Shown in pieces: positions 15,896 to 24,221 of a DNA stretch of 64,000 nt (its first letter is position 1; each line of letters opens with the position of its first letter). Made by a program: the position numbers and the translations under genes. The stretch comes from Candidatus Poribacteria bacterium. Its GTDB lineage: Bacteria; Poribacteria; WGA-4E; PCPOR2b. Under the pieces are notes generated by a model. The model saw nothing but the letters and a program-made list of their open reading frames with translations, was not told the DNA's origin and searched no databases. The stretch is taken from the NCBI GenBank assembly GCA_028819845.1, contig JAPPKS010000016.1, positions 34,100 to 98,099 on the forward strand, given 5' to 3'.

Positions 15896-16098
15896 TTGGG
15901 TAGAGCTACCAAGGGCATGTGTGCCGCGATACGGAGATTGATCCTACGGCAAAGCGTAAAGCGTAAAGCGTAAAGCGTAACGAGTAACGAGTAACGAGTA
16001 ATGCGTAATGCGTAAAGCGGAAACGGTTAAGATATTGTAGGTTGGGTTGGGAACGGGGATCTCTATCGCGCGCGTTGTCCACTCGCCTGATCTTTTCG
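15896..16098. repeat. Composite dispersed repeat, copy B, with nine exact heptamers
   Basis: Copy B of the repeat at 12820-12995. It begins with TAGGTTGGGTAGAGC, then GCGATACGGAGATTGATCCTAC. Nine consecutive 7-bp units of the form G(A/C)GTAA(A/C/T) follow at 15954-16016, then GCGGAAACGGTTAAGATATTG, TAGGTTGGGTTGGGAA and GGATCTCTATCGCGCGCGTTG. The heptamer number differs between copies (four versus nine), as expected for slippage. Confidence 0.8.
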
Positions 16099-16278
16099 CG
16101 CAGTTGATCCTTCGCCACTTACTTAGTCGATTCCAACCTAAAAAACATGCTTTTATTCGAATAGGCACAGATTGCAGCGGTTTGATTCTTGTCCTGTCAT
16201 GTGGTACACTAGGGCGTGTTGACATTCTATCGCAACCGGAAAACCAAGAACGGTGCACAGACACATGACGCTTCGTAG

Positions 16279-16303
16279 GGGTTGGGTTCCCCAACCCTTT
16301 TTT
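16279..16303 (+). terminator. Strong terminator-like hairpin on the plus strand
   Basis: An 8-bp stem GGGTTGGG/CCCAACCC (16279-16286 and 16290-16297, loop TTC) is followed by six T residues. A possible promoter TTGATT, 17 bp, TACACT lies near 16180-16208, which would make a transcript of about 90 nt. The hairpin is also related to the GTAGG..TTGGGT repeat family, so it may simply be a repeat. Confidence 0.45.
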
Positions 16304-16586
16304 CACAATCAGATACGATTTCGGACTGCTGTAGGTTGTTTGACCAAACTCGACTCAATCTGTATGGTTGGAAGTTCCCTGCCCGCGTTGGTCAATGGGC
16401 GAGGTAACCAGATAAACACTATAAGTAAAACTATCGCACTCCCTATTCAGTCGCTTGATCCCTCGCTATTCACTAGGTTGATCCCCTACGATTACAGGCA
16501 GCATCACATAAATGTCAACAGAACCTAGTACATTAGACTAGAAACAGATTCGCTTGTAAAACCGATTTGATATAGTGGAGGTAATC

Positions 16587-17126
16587 GTGTCAACCGTAAC
16601 TGTACAATCCCACCTAACGCCGATTATTCTCATACTCGCGCTGCTTAGCGCATCGTCGTGCGGGTTTGAAGGCAGATTTCTGCCGGTTGGCGAATCGGAA
16701 GAAGACGAGATAAAGGCGGCGTTGAAGGATAGGTCGTTCCGCCAATTTGATCCTGACGACATAGATGCGAGTCCGAGAAAAGCAGTAATTCTGGATTTCT
16801 TCGACGGGATTAGTCTCTGGGCGCAATATTCGGAGGGCGAACACGCAATCAACGAGTGGGAGATTCGCGCAGAAAATTATCGCATTGAGCAGAAGGAGAG
16901 CGGTTCCGAGATTAAAATCTATTTCAACGAACCGCGTTCGGAGAGAATACTGCCAACTCGATGCGACGATTGTATTGAAACATCGGGAATTTCTATTTCG
17001 GTAAGGAACGTTTTCGACAGCGAAAAGATTTCGTTCAAACTGAATGACCCTGATGAGAGTTTACCCTCACCGTTTCCCGTGTTTAACTCGTGGACGACGT
17101 TTAGGGAGGATGAATATTTCGATTAG
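16587..17126 (+). CDS. Hypothetical lipoprotein
   Basis: 179 residues from a GTG at 16587, chosen over an in-frame GTG at 16575 because GTGGAGG (16575-16581) then acts as its ribosome site. The signal ends in ALLSASSCGFEG, a plausible lipobox, with the lipidated Cys near residue 25. The mature part is acidic and mixed alpha/beta (EEDEIKAALKDRSFRQFDPDDID, AVILDFFDGISLWAQYSEGEHAINEWEI). A CDDC pair lies near residue 135, which might form a disulfide. I do not recognise the family. It is one of few plus-strand genes, and no neighbours share its strand. Confidence 0.65.
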   Translation: MSTVTVQSHLTPIILILALLSASSCGFEGRFLPVGESEEDEIKAALKDRSFRQFDPDDIDASPRKAVILDFFDGISLWAQYSEGEHAINEWEIRAENYRIEQKESGSEIKIYFNEPRSERILPTRCDDCIETSGISISVRNVFDSEKISFKLNDPDESLPSPFPVFNSWTTFREDEYFD

Positions 17127-17742
17127 GGCGTGTAGCCGTCACCTGACGCGCGGCAGGCGATTGCTTGTAATGTTGTAGGGCGGAAATCAAGAACGTGTAT
17201 CTGAATGGCTGGATTAACGTTTGTATTTTACTAGACATCTTTCCTAATTGACTCAATGTGGTTGACAATACCGAAGCGTTGAGGGCAACCACAAGGGTTG
17301 CCCTACAACGTATTAGACCAGTGTGAGGGTAGTCGTTTTACACCTGCCGCCCCGCTGGGGCTAGATGTTGATGTGTAACAGTGATTTCTATTTTACTGAA
17401 AAAACTATCTTCGATTTGACGATCGAAGATCCCGTCTGGGGCTATCGGGCGGTGGAATGATTTTGGAAAGATGTCTACTGAGTTGATGCGGTCCGCATTA
17501 TTGTCATTTCGGTTCATGTTTACACAAGGAGGAATCGACCGATTGACAATCGAGGCTAGGAAGCCTCTCCCACAAACTAATGAGTTAATGTATTATTTTT
17601 AGTCGCAATAGCTAAAAGAGCCAAATGTAAGCATCTGTTGACGCTCCTACAGAAACACATCCACCAGCATGAGATTGTGGAATGCCTTTCCCAGCTTTGA
17701 AATTATCAATCCAGAAAGTGCGGACATAATTCATCACACGTA
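17127..17742. other. Non-coding stretch with hairpin repeats
   Basis: No gene is supported. It contains GGGCAACC/GGTTGCCC (17283-17290 and 17296-17303, followed by CTACAACG), a common intergenic hairpin type. It also holds the 29-bp GAGGCTAGGAAGCC repeat (17547-17575) shared with 2238-2266. The hairpin might stop transcripts from the lipoprotein gene. Confidence 0.55.
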
Positions 17743-18099
17743 CTAGTGTACATTGAACGGTCCGCCGTACGGTTCTTCCTCAAGATCGGGACGGGCGGAA
17801 TCGAGAAAAACCTCGTGAAGTTCTAACTTGTTCGATTGCGTGAACGCCTCTTTGGGCAACGTACCGGATTGCGCATGACCCTTCCGGAATTCATCCGATT
17901 CCACCCAGTTTTCAAAGTCATTGCGCGATGCCCAAAGTGTAAACACGACGTAAGGGTCATCGTCATTTACCGGACGCAACACCTGGTTTGAGATGAAGCC
18001 GGGCATGCCGTCAACCAGGCGGGCGCGGTTGCGGAAACGCGCCTCAAAGGCTTCTCGGTATTCGGGATCAACGAAAATTCGATTCGCTACGGTTATCAC
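17743..18099 (-). CDS. IsdG/HmoA-like antibiotic-biosynthesis-monooxygenase-fold protein, probable heme monooxygenase
   Basis: 118 residues from a GTG that overlaps the stop of the Rieske gene (GTGA), with GGAGG just upstream. The fold is the ABM ferredoxin-like domain. Asn6 (TVANRIFV), Trp65 (FENWVES) and His75 (FRKGHAQ) fall at the positions of the catalytic Asn7, Trp66/67 and His76/77 of IsdG-type heme-degrading enzymes. GFISNQVLRP and VVFTLWASRNDFENW fit HmoA/IsdG relatives. These enzymes open heme to release iron, using an external reductant. Translational coupling to a Rieske ferredoxin suggests that the latter supplies electrons (inference). The C-terminus has an extra 20-residue tail. 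It is the last gene of an iron/heme block running from 23086. Confidence 0.8.
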   Translation of the reverse strand: MITVANRIFVDPEYREAFEARFRNRARLVDGMPGFISNQVLRPVNDDDPYVVFTLWASRNDFENWVESDEFRKGHAQSGTLPKEAFTQSNKLELHEVFLDSARPDLEEEPYGGPFNVH

Positions 18100-18515
18100 C
18101 GTTTTGTCCTCCGTTTTGCTTTCGAATGATAGACTCGAGTGGGGTTATGTTGGATTGGGCGGCTCGGTGAATTGATATCAACGAAAATGTGATCGCCGTC
18201 AACCTTCACGGGATAGGTCGCAATCTCGCATTTCCCGGGCCAGATGCACTCACCCGTCTTGACATCAAACTTCCATTGATGAATTGGACAGACGATAACC
18301 CCATCCATTAACTGGCCTGAGTGTAAAATCCCGCCAACATGAGGACAGATGTTATCGACCGCGTAATACTGTCCATCGACATTGTGGATACCAATGCAAT
18401 GCCCTTCTAGCTTCGCGTCAATACAGCCGCCCGGACTAATATCGTTTGTCTTGGCTGCCATGATGAATCGAGCGGTTCGCGAATTATTTGGTACCTCTTG
18501 AACTTGCAACGTCAT
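18096..18515 (-). CDS. Rieske-type [2Fe-2S] ferredoxin
   Basis: 139 residues from the ATG at 18515 (MTLQVQEV), preferred over a start 36 bp upstream because AGAGGAAAAT precedes it. Cluster ligands are Cys57-Pro-His59 (NICPHVGG) and Cys76-Pro-Ile-His79 (VCPIHQWKFD), the two boxes of a soluble Rieske ferredoxin, with the usual GxC/W-F-D closing strands. There is no signal peptide or membrane anchor, so it is cytoplasmic. Its stop overlaps the start of the IsdG-like gene by 4 bp, which couples translation and suggests an electron-transfer partnership. The C-terminus is unusually basic (HSKAKRRTKR). Alternatives are the ferredoxin component of a ring-hydroxylating dioxygenase or of a nitrite reductase, but no such enzyme is nearby. 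Confidence 0.9.
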   Translation of the reverse strand: MTLQVQEVPNNSRTARFIMAAKTNDISPGGCIDAKLEGHCIGIHNVDGQYYAVDNICPHVGGILHSGQLMDGVIVCPIHQWKFDVKTGECIWPGKCEIATYPVKVDGDHIFVDINSPSRPIQHNPTRVYHSKAKRRTKR

Positions 18516-18602
18516 ATTTTCCTCTAGTTTTGTTGACATAATCAACGCCATAAAGATTAAAACTAATTGTCGAAAGCCTAAAAGGATGAGAGACCCTCAT
18601 TC

Positions 18603-20060
18603 TTACAACGATTCCAGAAATGCGATGAGCGCGTCTCTGTCGCTTGCCGGCATCTGCTGAACTCGATCACGCGATTGTTCTGCTTCCCCGCCGTGCCACA
18701 AGATTGCCTCCAGCAACCCTCTTGCGCGTCCGTCGTGGAGAAAGTTGGTGTGTCCGTTGACCACTTTGACCAACCCGATACCCCACAGCGGCGGTGTACG
18801 CCACTCCGATCCGCTAGCTAGGAAATCGGGGCGATTGTCCGCTAACCCGGGCCCCATGTCGTGCAACAACAGATCGGTATACGGGTAAATTGTCTGGTTG
18901 GAAACTGCTGGTAAATCCGCCAATGTTCCCGTCTGCAACTTCGGGATATGGCATCCGGTGCAGCCCGCGCTATCAAAGAGTTCCTCGCCGCGCTGTACAA
19001 CTGGGTCGTCAACGTTACGCCGGGCAGGCACAGCAAGGGTTTGAATGTAAAACGTCACCACGTCCATAATTTCATCGCTGAGTTCCGGGTCGTCCCCCCG
19101 TCCGTCGTATTGCGGTTGCCCGGCCGAACTCTCGGTCGGCAAAAGCGAGGTTGTAATACCGATATCGTCGTGGTAGGCGGAAGCGACCTGTTGAAGCAAC
19201 GTCGGTTGATTTGCCTTCCATCCGAATCGACCGAGGCTTAACCCGTTCTTCCGGACATCCCAGACGTAATTCGCTTTCCCTGAAATTCCATCACCATCCT
19301 GATCGTCTTCATCTGCCAAGGCGAGGATGGCCGCTTCAGGTATCGCTTCAAGCAACCCTAAACCAAACACCACAGGGGCAACGCGGGGCGAGATTTCAAC
19401 ATCGTCCGGTAACGGTTGATATGTGTTTTCAATGCTGTAGCTCGGCGTGCGGAGATACACCTTCGCTCCGTCGCTGGTCGTGAGTTCGCCTTCAGTATAG
19501 TTGATTGTCACCGTTCCTTCCGGCGGCACACCGTAGATTGCGCGGTTGTTTAGCTGAGTACCGAAACCGGGAACTGGCGCTGGACCGTGTGTAACGTCAT
19601 CCACCTGATTTGCAAGACTCACACGGAAAAGCATTGACGTCAGCTTTTCACCGGATGTCGGCGCACGTCCCCGTCCATCCCGCGCGTGGCAGTTGATACA
19701 CGAGATATTGTTGTAAACCGGACCGAGCCCCGGGTTGACCTCCGCCGGTACGGTGACAAACACGGCTTCAAATTCAAGGTCACCGTCGAGGTGTTTTGCT
19801 AGCCCGTCTTCCGAAAGATTTGGGGCGGGCGTCGAAAACGCATGGCTGGTTGCGTCAAAAACCGTGGTTTCCCCACCGGAAAGCCTTTTATCCAAAACGT
19901 CCATATTTTCTGGTTTAGTCAAATTGTCCGAATCACAAGCGACAATCAACATACAGAACAGCATCATACCAAATTGAGTGTGTGAAAGATGATTTGATTT
20001 CATGATTCCAAACTCATAATTTTTTGTCCGGTAAAAAAAAGGGAACAAACACCTCTTCAT
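18603..20060 (-). CDS. Di-haem oxidoreductase (thiol oxidoreductase/peroxidase-like) lipoprotein
   Basis: 485 residues. Two c-type heme sites are present, CINCH (121-125) and CTGCH (about residue 367). The conserved blocks FGLGLLEAIPE, DEDDQDGDGISGKANYVWD, LGRFGWKANQPTLLQQVASAYHDDIGITT, TPPLWGIGL and FLHDGRARGLLEAILWHGGEA place it in the DHOR family (PF06537). A lipoprotein signal ends in CMLIVAC. The ATG at 20060 overlaps the Nudix stop (ATGA); a second ATG at 20003 (MKSNHLS) gives a more typical lipoprotein signal and may be the real start. DHOR proteins are commonly encoded beside imelysins in iron-uptake loci, as here. It probably acts in the periplasm, perhaps in redox handling of iron. 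The precise reaction is unknown. Confidence 0.88.
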   Translation of the reverse strand: MKRCLFPFFYRTKNYEFGIMKSNHLSHTQFGMMLFCMLIVACDSDNLTKPENMDVLDKRLSGGETTVFDATSHAFSTPAPNLSEDGLAKHLDGDLEFEAVFVTVPAEVNPGLGPVYNNISCINCHARDGRGRAPTSGEKLTSMLFRVSLANQVDDVTHGPAPVPGFGTQLNNRAIYGVPPEGTVTINYTEGELTTSDGAKVYLRTPSYSIENTYQPLPDDVEISPRVAPVVFGLGLLEAIPEAAILALADEDDQDGDGISGKANYVWDVRKNGLSLGRFGWKANQPTLLQQVASAYHDDIGITTSLLPTESSAGQPQYDGRGDDPELSDEIMDVVTFYIQTLAVPARRNVDDPVVQRGEELFDSAGCTGCHIPKLQTGTLADLPAVSNQTIYPYTDLLLHDMGPGLADNRPDFLASGSEWRTPPLWGIGLVKVVNGHTNFLHDGRARGLLEAILWHGGEAEQSRDRVQQMPASDRDALIAFLESL

Positions 20061-20638
20061 TGATTTGCCCTTTCTCGCCGGTTTTCTGGTTTAGACTCAC
20101 GAACTCTTGCTGCCAACTGGTATAACTCCGCTAACTCGAACCGATTGATGTCCTGAAATCGACGAACAGCTTCCTCAATTGGGACTAATTCTACGCTTGC
20201 AACTTGTTCGCTCCCCACAGGGTTTTCGGGATTGCCAGTGATTTCTACCGCTCCATATCCTACAATCCGATAGAATTCGGGATGCGGCAGATGCGAACGA
20301 TAGGGTTTTGGAGCGGTCGAAAAACAGTGCCAAGCACCGAGAGGTTCGTAGGTTATCAGACGCGCGCCGGCCTCTTCGATCAATTCACGGCGAATTGCGT
20401 CCGAATAGGTTTCTTCCGGCTCCAATGTGCCGCCCGGAACTTCCCATTCCCCTGTTTGTATGCGAAGCATTAGCCACAAATCCTCTATGAACGGAACAAG
20501 GTTGACATTACTGATTAGGTTGAGCGGCGGTATCTCGTTGAGATATTTAAACTCACAGGTGACAGCACCCCAACTGGTGGGTCCAAACAGGTGTGGAAAG
20601 TCGCTTTTCGAAATCAAATTTTCCCCAGTGGATATCAT
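20057..20638 (-). CDS. Nudix hydrolase
   Basis: 193 residues. A complete Nudix box is seen near residues 70-92: G-T-L-E-P-E-E, seven residues, R-E-L-I-E-E-A-G-A, which fits GX5EX7REUXEEXGU. It starts WEVPGGTLEPEE, as in NDP-sugar or NTP pyrophosphohydrolases. Flanking strands are LVPFIEDLWLMLRIQTGEWEVPGG and LITYEPLGAWHCFSTAPKPYRSH. Substrate specificity cannot be read. The gene sits between imelysin (with a hairpin between) and the di-haem oxidoreductase, whose start overlaps its stop. It may be there by chance cotranscription rather than functional linkage. Confidence 0.88.
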   Translation of the reverse strand: MISTGENLISKSDFPHLFGPTSWGAVTCEFKYLNEIPPLNLISNVNLVPFIEDLWLMLRIQTGEWEVPGGTLEPEETYSDAIRRELIEEAGARLITYEPLGAWHCFSTAPKPYRSHLPHPEFYRIVGYGAVEITGNPENPVGSEQVASVELVPIEEAVRRFQDINRFELAELYQLAARVRESKPENRRERANQ

Positions 20639-20703
20639 TGCAGTTCCCAGATCTGCACGTCGTGCCGTGGCAGATCGATTAGAATCCCTCTTGTTTTATG
20701 CTA

Positions 20704-20736
20704 AGAAACCGAGTTTTTTGAAAAAACTCGGTTTCT
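20704..20736. terminator. Perfect 16-bp hairpin between imelysin and Nudix genes
   Basis: AGAAACCGAGTTTTTT (20704-20719) and its exact complement (20721-20736) flank one base. It lies just after the imelysin stop and has T-rich and A-rich arms, so it could act as a terminator or attenuator on either strand, lowering expression of the downstream genes. A looser version (GAGAAACC..AGTTTCTC) lies near 49788-49812, so it is also a repeat family. Confidence 0.5.
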
Positions 20737-20740
20737 CTTA

Positions 20741-21853
20741 TCAATTGAAGTTACCGTCTAGCACCAACTTTAAGATATCGTTCTCAAGTGTCCGCTGAAC
20801 CGTACTTACTGCGTCAATTGCCGCTTGGACTGAAGAACGATGGGAAGTGATAGAATCTCGGAATGGATCCGGAATCGCACCGATGGTATCAATGGCGGTT
20901 TGGACTTCCGTTAGGAATCTTGCGTCCAATCCGGCGTCCACGCCATTAACAAATTCGTTAAGCCCTTGGCCATCGCCAGTGAATTTCCCCATGTAGACAT
21001 TCTGAATACCGCGGATATTGTCTTGGAAATCGCTAATTGAGTTGAAGCTGAATTGCGACTCGACGAGAGATGTGTCCTGCTCGGTGAACGGATCGGAAAT
21101 TTTACCGTTAGCGACTTCATCGGCGATGACAATCATGCCGTTGACCATCTCCTGCATACCGTCTTTCTGTGATTTATAAATTGTGCTCGAAGTGCCGGCG
21201 TTAGCGACTTCACCGGCGTAGTTTTCACCCGACGCATCCCACGCGGTACGCAACTGGCCAGTTTTAGCTTTCAGATTCTCCGTCGTTGCAATTAGATATT
21301 CAAGCTCACGAGGCGTAATTTCCTCAGCTTTTCTCTGGTCTCCTTCGCGGAAGAGGAGATACTCGATAGTATGGAAGCCTTTCAGCGTGTCTTCTAGCGC
21401 GTCAATTGACGCCGAGGTCAAATCCTGGTCACTGTCGAGCACCGCGTCGAGGTCTACTCTATTGACGGGCCAGCTATCTAACGCGGGGTCGAGCCCCTGT
21501 GTATCAACAGGGCCGAACAAAAACGCTTCACTCTGTTCCCACGGTGCCCTGGCTGCCTTCCAAGCTGTTTGCGCCAATTCCAAATGGGATTGGTTGGCGG
21601 CTGCATTTAATGCGTTGACGGCGTTTAATAGGTCACTCGCTTTATTGTCCAAGTCGGTGTAGGTGGCAAGCACGACCTTGTTGGCGAAGTCGTTCAAAAT
21701 AGTGGTTGCATCAAATGCGGCTCCCGTGACCGGATCGATTTCCTCGTCTTCACCGCAACCTGAGAGGCCGCAGCCGATGAGAAAGACTGATAAAACCAGA
21801 AGCGTCGATAGCGTACTGCAATAGAATTTTTCTAGGTGTTGATTGAATCTCAT
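20741..21853 (-). CDS. Imelysin-family iron-regulated lipoprotein (IrpA/EfeO-M75 fold)
   Basis: 370 residues; AAAGGAGGAATCC precedes the ATG. The signal ends in a lipobox (VFLIGC or GLSGC). The GxHxxE motif characteristic of imelysins is seen as G-F-H-T-I-E (159-164), followed by YLLFREGD. The start of the domain has WKAARAPWEQSEAFLFGPVDTQGLDPALDSWP, also diagnostic. Two pseudo-symmetric helical halves are expected; the second half holds DFQDNIRGIQNVYMG. Imelysins are periplasmic or surface proteins of iron acquisition with a proposed metal site at GxHxxE. It is encoded after the porin and before the di-haem oxidoreductase, a common pairing. Confidence 0.92.
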   Translation of the reverse strand: MRFNQHLEKFYCSTLSTLLVLSVFLIGCGLSGCGEDEEIDPVTGAAFDATTILNDFANKVVLATYTDLDNKASDLLNAVNALNAAANQSHLELAQTAWKAARAPWEQSEAFLFGPVDTQGLDPALDSWPVNRVDLDAVLDSDQDLTSASIDALEDTLKGFHTIEYLLFREGDQRKAEEITPRELEYLIATTENLKAKTGQLRTAWDASGENYAGEVANAGTSSTIYKSQKDGMQEMVNGMIVIADEVANGKISDPFTEQDTSLVESQFSFNSISDFQDNIRGIQNVYMGKFTGDGQGLNEFVNGVDAGLDARFLTEVQTAIDTIGAIPDPFRDSITSHRSSVQAAIDAVSTVQRTLENDILKLVLDGNFN

Positions 21854-21883
21854 TGGATTCCTCCTTTTTGATGTGATGTTGAA

Positions 21884-23086
21884 TTAGTATTGAAAGCCGA
21901 AGCCAAATGCGGCAGTGTTCTCCTGATTTTCGACTACGGTGCCCAACCTCCGTGCCGAGTAGTGCCCTTTAAAGACAATCTGCGGATGCGGGTGATAATT
22001 GGCGCCAAACGTCCACGCCTTCCGTTCCCAACGCGGATTATCGAAAATGTCTCCCTTAACCTCAGCCATTGTATCATAGTTGTCGTAACGGACGAACAGG
22101 TCAAGCGCCGCCTGCGTGTTCAACGATGATTTGAAGAACGTTAACACATTGTATCCCACTTCGACGTAACCGCCGTGTGCTCGGCTGCCGACAGGCGTCC
22201 GCTTTACGTTCAGGTTGTTTGAGAGATTTCGATTGGCTTTGGAGACAAGTTCGGAATTTTCGAGCGCTCCGTACAGGAACAGCCCGCGAATTTTCAATGC
22301 GCCGACCTCGTAAAAGCCGTGCAGGTCGACAATTGAAACATGGGCATCCGGTTGGAAGTCCGGCTTCGGACGGTTGTCCGCACTGTCGCCGTAGTACCCG
22401 GAGAATCCGAGAACGGCTCCGTCCGTGACTGTGTAATCTACACGGCCGACGAGCGCGAAATCCTCGGCATTTGCAGCCTCAAACCGCAGTTGATGGCCGC
22501 CGACAATCCATTGGCGTGAACTGAATCCGGTGGAGTCCAAGCCGTTGACGACCTGCGCCTGGTAGTTGAAACCTCCAAATTTGCCGAAAATCTCAATTCC
22601 GTTTTCATGCCAGATGGTTGGGATCAGGTTTGATTCGGATTCAGGGCGGGTGGTCGTGAAGTAGTGCTGCGGTCGATGCCGTTTGGCAGTTAAGCCGACC
22701 GGCACGATGATGTGACCGATTCGCAGGTTGAATGTTGGACGAAACTCAAAGACTGCCGCTAGTTTCTCAACGATGACCTCACCGCCTTTTTCAACCTCCA
22801 TCTCAAATTCGCCAAACTCCTCAAATTTGTCGAACTCCATTGTGATGCCGGTGCCGCCGTGTTCAAACTCAAGCTCCGCTTCAAGCCGGATGGTGTCATT
22901 GACCTGGTACTTCGGCGCGACGACAAGCCGTTCGACGTCAATATGTGCGCGCCGCTCTGGATCTGTTTCCCAAAAAAAGTTCGCGTAGTTGATTACCCCG
23001 TAACCGGAGATTTGCAGCCGCCCGGAATCAGCCGGTGCGGCTTGGGCAATCAAGAATAGAAATACACCAAAACAAAAACCTCGCAA
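21884..23086 (-). CDS. Outer-membrane porin (phosphate-selective porin O/P-like barrel)
   Basis: 400 residues from a TTG start with GTGAGGT upstream. A signal peptide (LFLIAQAAPADS) is followed by a beta-barrel with alternating strands: LQISGYGVINYANFF, FNLRIGHIIVPVGLT, HENGIEIFGKFGGFNYQAQVVNG, ALVGRVDYTVTDGAVLGFSGYYG, YVEVGYNV, LDLFVRYDNYD, WTFGANYHPHPQIVFKGHY. It ends in FGFGFQY, the aromatic C-terminus recognised by the BAM complex. The motif order is that of OprO/OprP-like porins without obvious substrate determinants. It lies 30 bp before imelysin, so it is likely an iron-source or heme porin of the same operon (inference). Two similar palindromic sites lie upstream (23109-23227). Confidence 0.85.
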   Translation of the reverse strand: MRGFCFGVFLFLIAQAAPADSGRLQISGYGVINYANFFWETDPERRAHIDVERLVVAPKYQVNDTIRLEAELEFEHGGTGITMEFDKFEEFGEFEMEVEKGGEVIVEKLAAVFEFRPTFNLRIGHIIVPVGLTAKRHRPQHYFTTTRPESESNLIPTIWHENGIEIFGKFGGFNYQAQVVNGLDSTGFSSRQWIVGGHQLRFEAANAEDFALVGRVDYTVTDGAVLGFSGYYGDSADNRPKPDFQPDAHVSIVDLHGFYEVGALKIRGLFLYGALENSELVSKANRNLSNNLNVKRTPVGSRAHGGYVEVGYNVLTFFKSSLNTQAALDLFVRYDNYDTMAEVKGDIFDNPRWERKAWTFGANYHPHPQIVFKGHYSARRLGTVVENQENTAAFGFGFQY

Positions 23087-23447
23087 TTTTACCTCACTGT
23101 TGATTTATTGATATTGAGACTCGATTTCAATGAATTCTAAAATAAAAACGCACGAAATTATTCCGTCCAAAACTGCCAAAACTGGCTGAGACCATAAAAT
23201 CCGAATTGTAACTGAGACTCAATATCATAATAAACTTACAAAACCACGAACAATTCGGAAAATCGCGATAGTATAATTCATCGTGAATATTCTTGTCAAG
23301 TTTTTTTTAATGAATTTTTCAGAAAAAATTTCCGAATTTCCTTAAATATCTACTGTAACGCAGATTAAACGCAGACGACGGACTATTTTAACATCTGGGA
23401 CACATTCTCGAACATTTGCGGCATCTAATGAGGAGATTTTGTTATTG
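23087..23447. other. Regulatory gap upstream of the iron/heme block
   Basis: No gene. The gap is AT-rich (especially 23280-23345) and holds the two TGATATTGAG sites described separately. A GTATAATTC element lies near 23268-23277. The lipoprotein gene at 23448 ends here without an evident terminator. Confidence 0.5.
23109..23227. promoter_or_regulatory. Two similar operator-like sites upstream of the porin/imelysin block
   Basis: Site 1, TGATATTGAGACTC (23109-23122), and site 2, GAGACTCAATATCA (23214-23227), are inverted copies with one mismatch, 90 bp apart. Read as 7-1-7 elements they resemble a degenerate Fur box (TGATAAT-n-ATTATCA), which would fit iron regulation of the downstream genes. 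The match is partial, so the regulator is not established. Confidence 0.35.
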
Positions 23448-24221
23448 TTAGAATTTTGCGCCGTTATCATTTATGGGTTTCCATGTTAGCGATACGGTGA
23501 CGGTTAACTGGGTTACATCGTCAAACTGCATGGCTTTTGTCCCGGCAATGTCACGACCCGGAAAGGTTTCGGTCTTACCGACAAAGTCGTCCGAAAAAGG
23601 AAAGAAATCTCCCCCTGGAGTTGGGCATGGATAAGAATCATCCTCAATAACGACAAGATATATCACCTTATCCTGCAGATCGTCGTATGTTAAATAACCG
23701 CCGTCGGACTTATTGAAAAAGGCGCCCACGGAGTAGAGCCTGTCCGACCCGTCTACATGTTCTAATCCGTTAATTTGACCGGAGCACGCAATAAAGTTAT
23801 CTGCGCGGTCATAAATGTGAACCTCAATTTCAAGCCGACCGAATTCATACTCGTTCGTAACCGCAATTTCCGTGATGGTGACACGATCGGGCACACGTGA
23901 AACGAAAGGCCCGCCGGAACCTAACGATTCTTCTAAGGGCGTAAACCTATTGTCAACGTCATCTCTGAACGTAAAAATCTGATCTTCAATCGCCATACGC
24001 GATTTGAAAATAGCGCCTTCAACGTCTCTCCGCAGGTCGGACTGTTCGCCACGCAACGTGGAAATTTCGTCTGCAAGATTGGGCCGCTCGTCTCTTAAAG
24101 AGTTAATTTCGGATTGGAAATCTTCGCGCAAAATATCAAGATCTTCTTCATCTACCTCGGCACATCCGACCACAATAAAAATTAAAACCATCAAAATCGA
24201 GACTGTATTACGTAGCTTCAT
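23448..24221 (-). CDS. Lipoprotein with N-terminal coiled coil
   Basis: 257 residues; GGAGGTTACGC precedes ATG. The lipobox is FIVVGC (Cys20). Residues about 25-95 form a charged heptad pattern (LREDFQSEINSLRDERPNLADEISTLRGEQ), a coiled coil likely to trimerise or act as a spacer. The C-terminal 150 residues are beta-rich (VTITEIAVTNEYEFGRLEIEVHIYDRADNFIACSGQ), compatible with a C2-like or Ig-like sandwich. Two Cys are near the middle, one in IACSG and one in DSYPCPTP. The family is not recognised. The stand-alone gene faces the same way as the iron block but is 360 bp away. Probably a surface-exposed protein. Confidence 0.7.
   Translation of the reverse strand: MKLRNTVSILMVLIFIVVGCAEVDEEDLDILREDFQSEINSLRDERPNLADEISTLRGEQSDLRRDVEGAIFKSRMAIEDQIFTFRDDVDNRFTPLEESLGSGGPFVSRVPDRVTITEIAVTNEYEFGRLEIEVHIYDRADNFIACSGQINGLEHVDGSDRLYSVGAFFNKSDGGYLTYDDLQDKVIYLVVIEDDSYPCPTPGGDFFPFSDDFVGKTETFPGRDIAGTKAMQFDDVTQLTVTVSLTWKPINDNGAKF

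Larger units (their letters stand above)
15705..16586. other. Long non-coding stretch with repeats and a terminator
   Basis: No credible gene is seen. 15705-15890 is upstream DNA of the lectin genes. Copy B of the composite repeat lies at 15896-16098, a terminator-like hairpin at 16279-16303, and a degraded CTATCGC/TTGATCC repeat near 16430-16490. An 18-bp unit AATGTCAACAGAACCTAG at 16511-16528 recurs in inverted orientation at 53286-53303 and resembles an IS terminus. Confidence 0.6.

Noticed and set aside
15954..16016. Regular repeats that might be taken for a CRISPR array
   Set aside because: Units are 7 bp, contiguous and without spacers; no cas genes are present.
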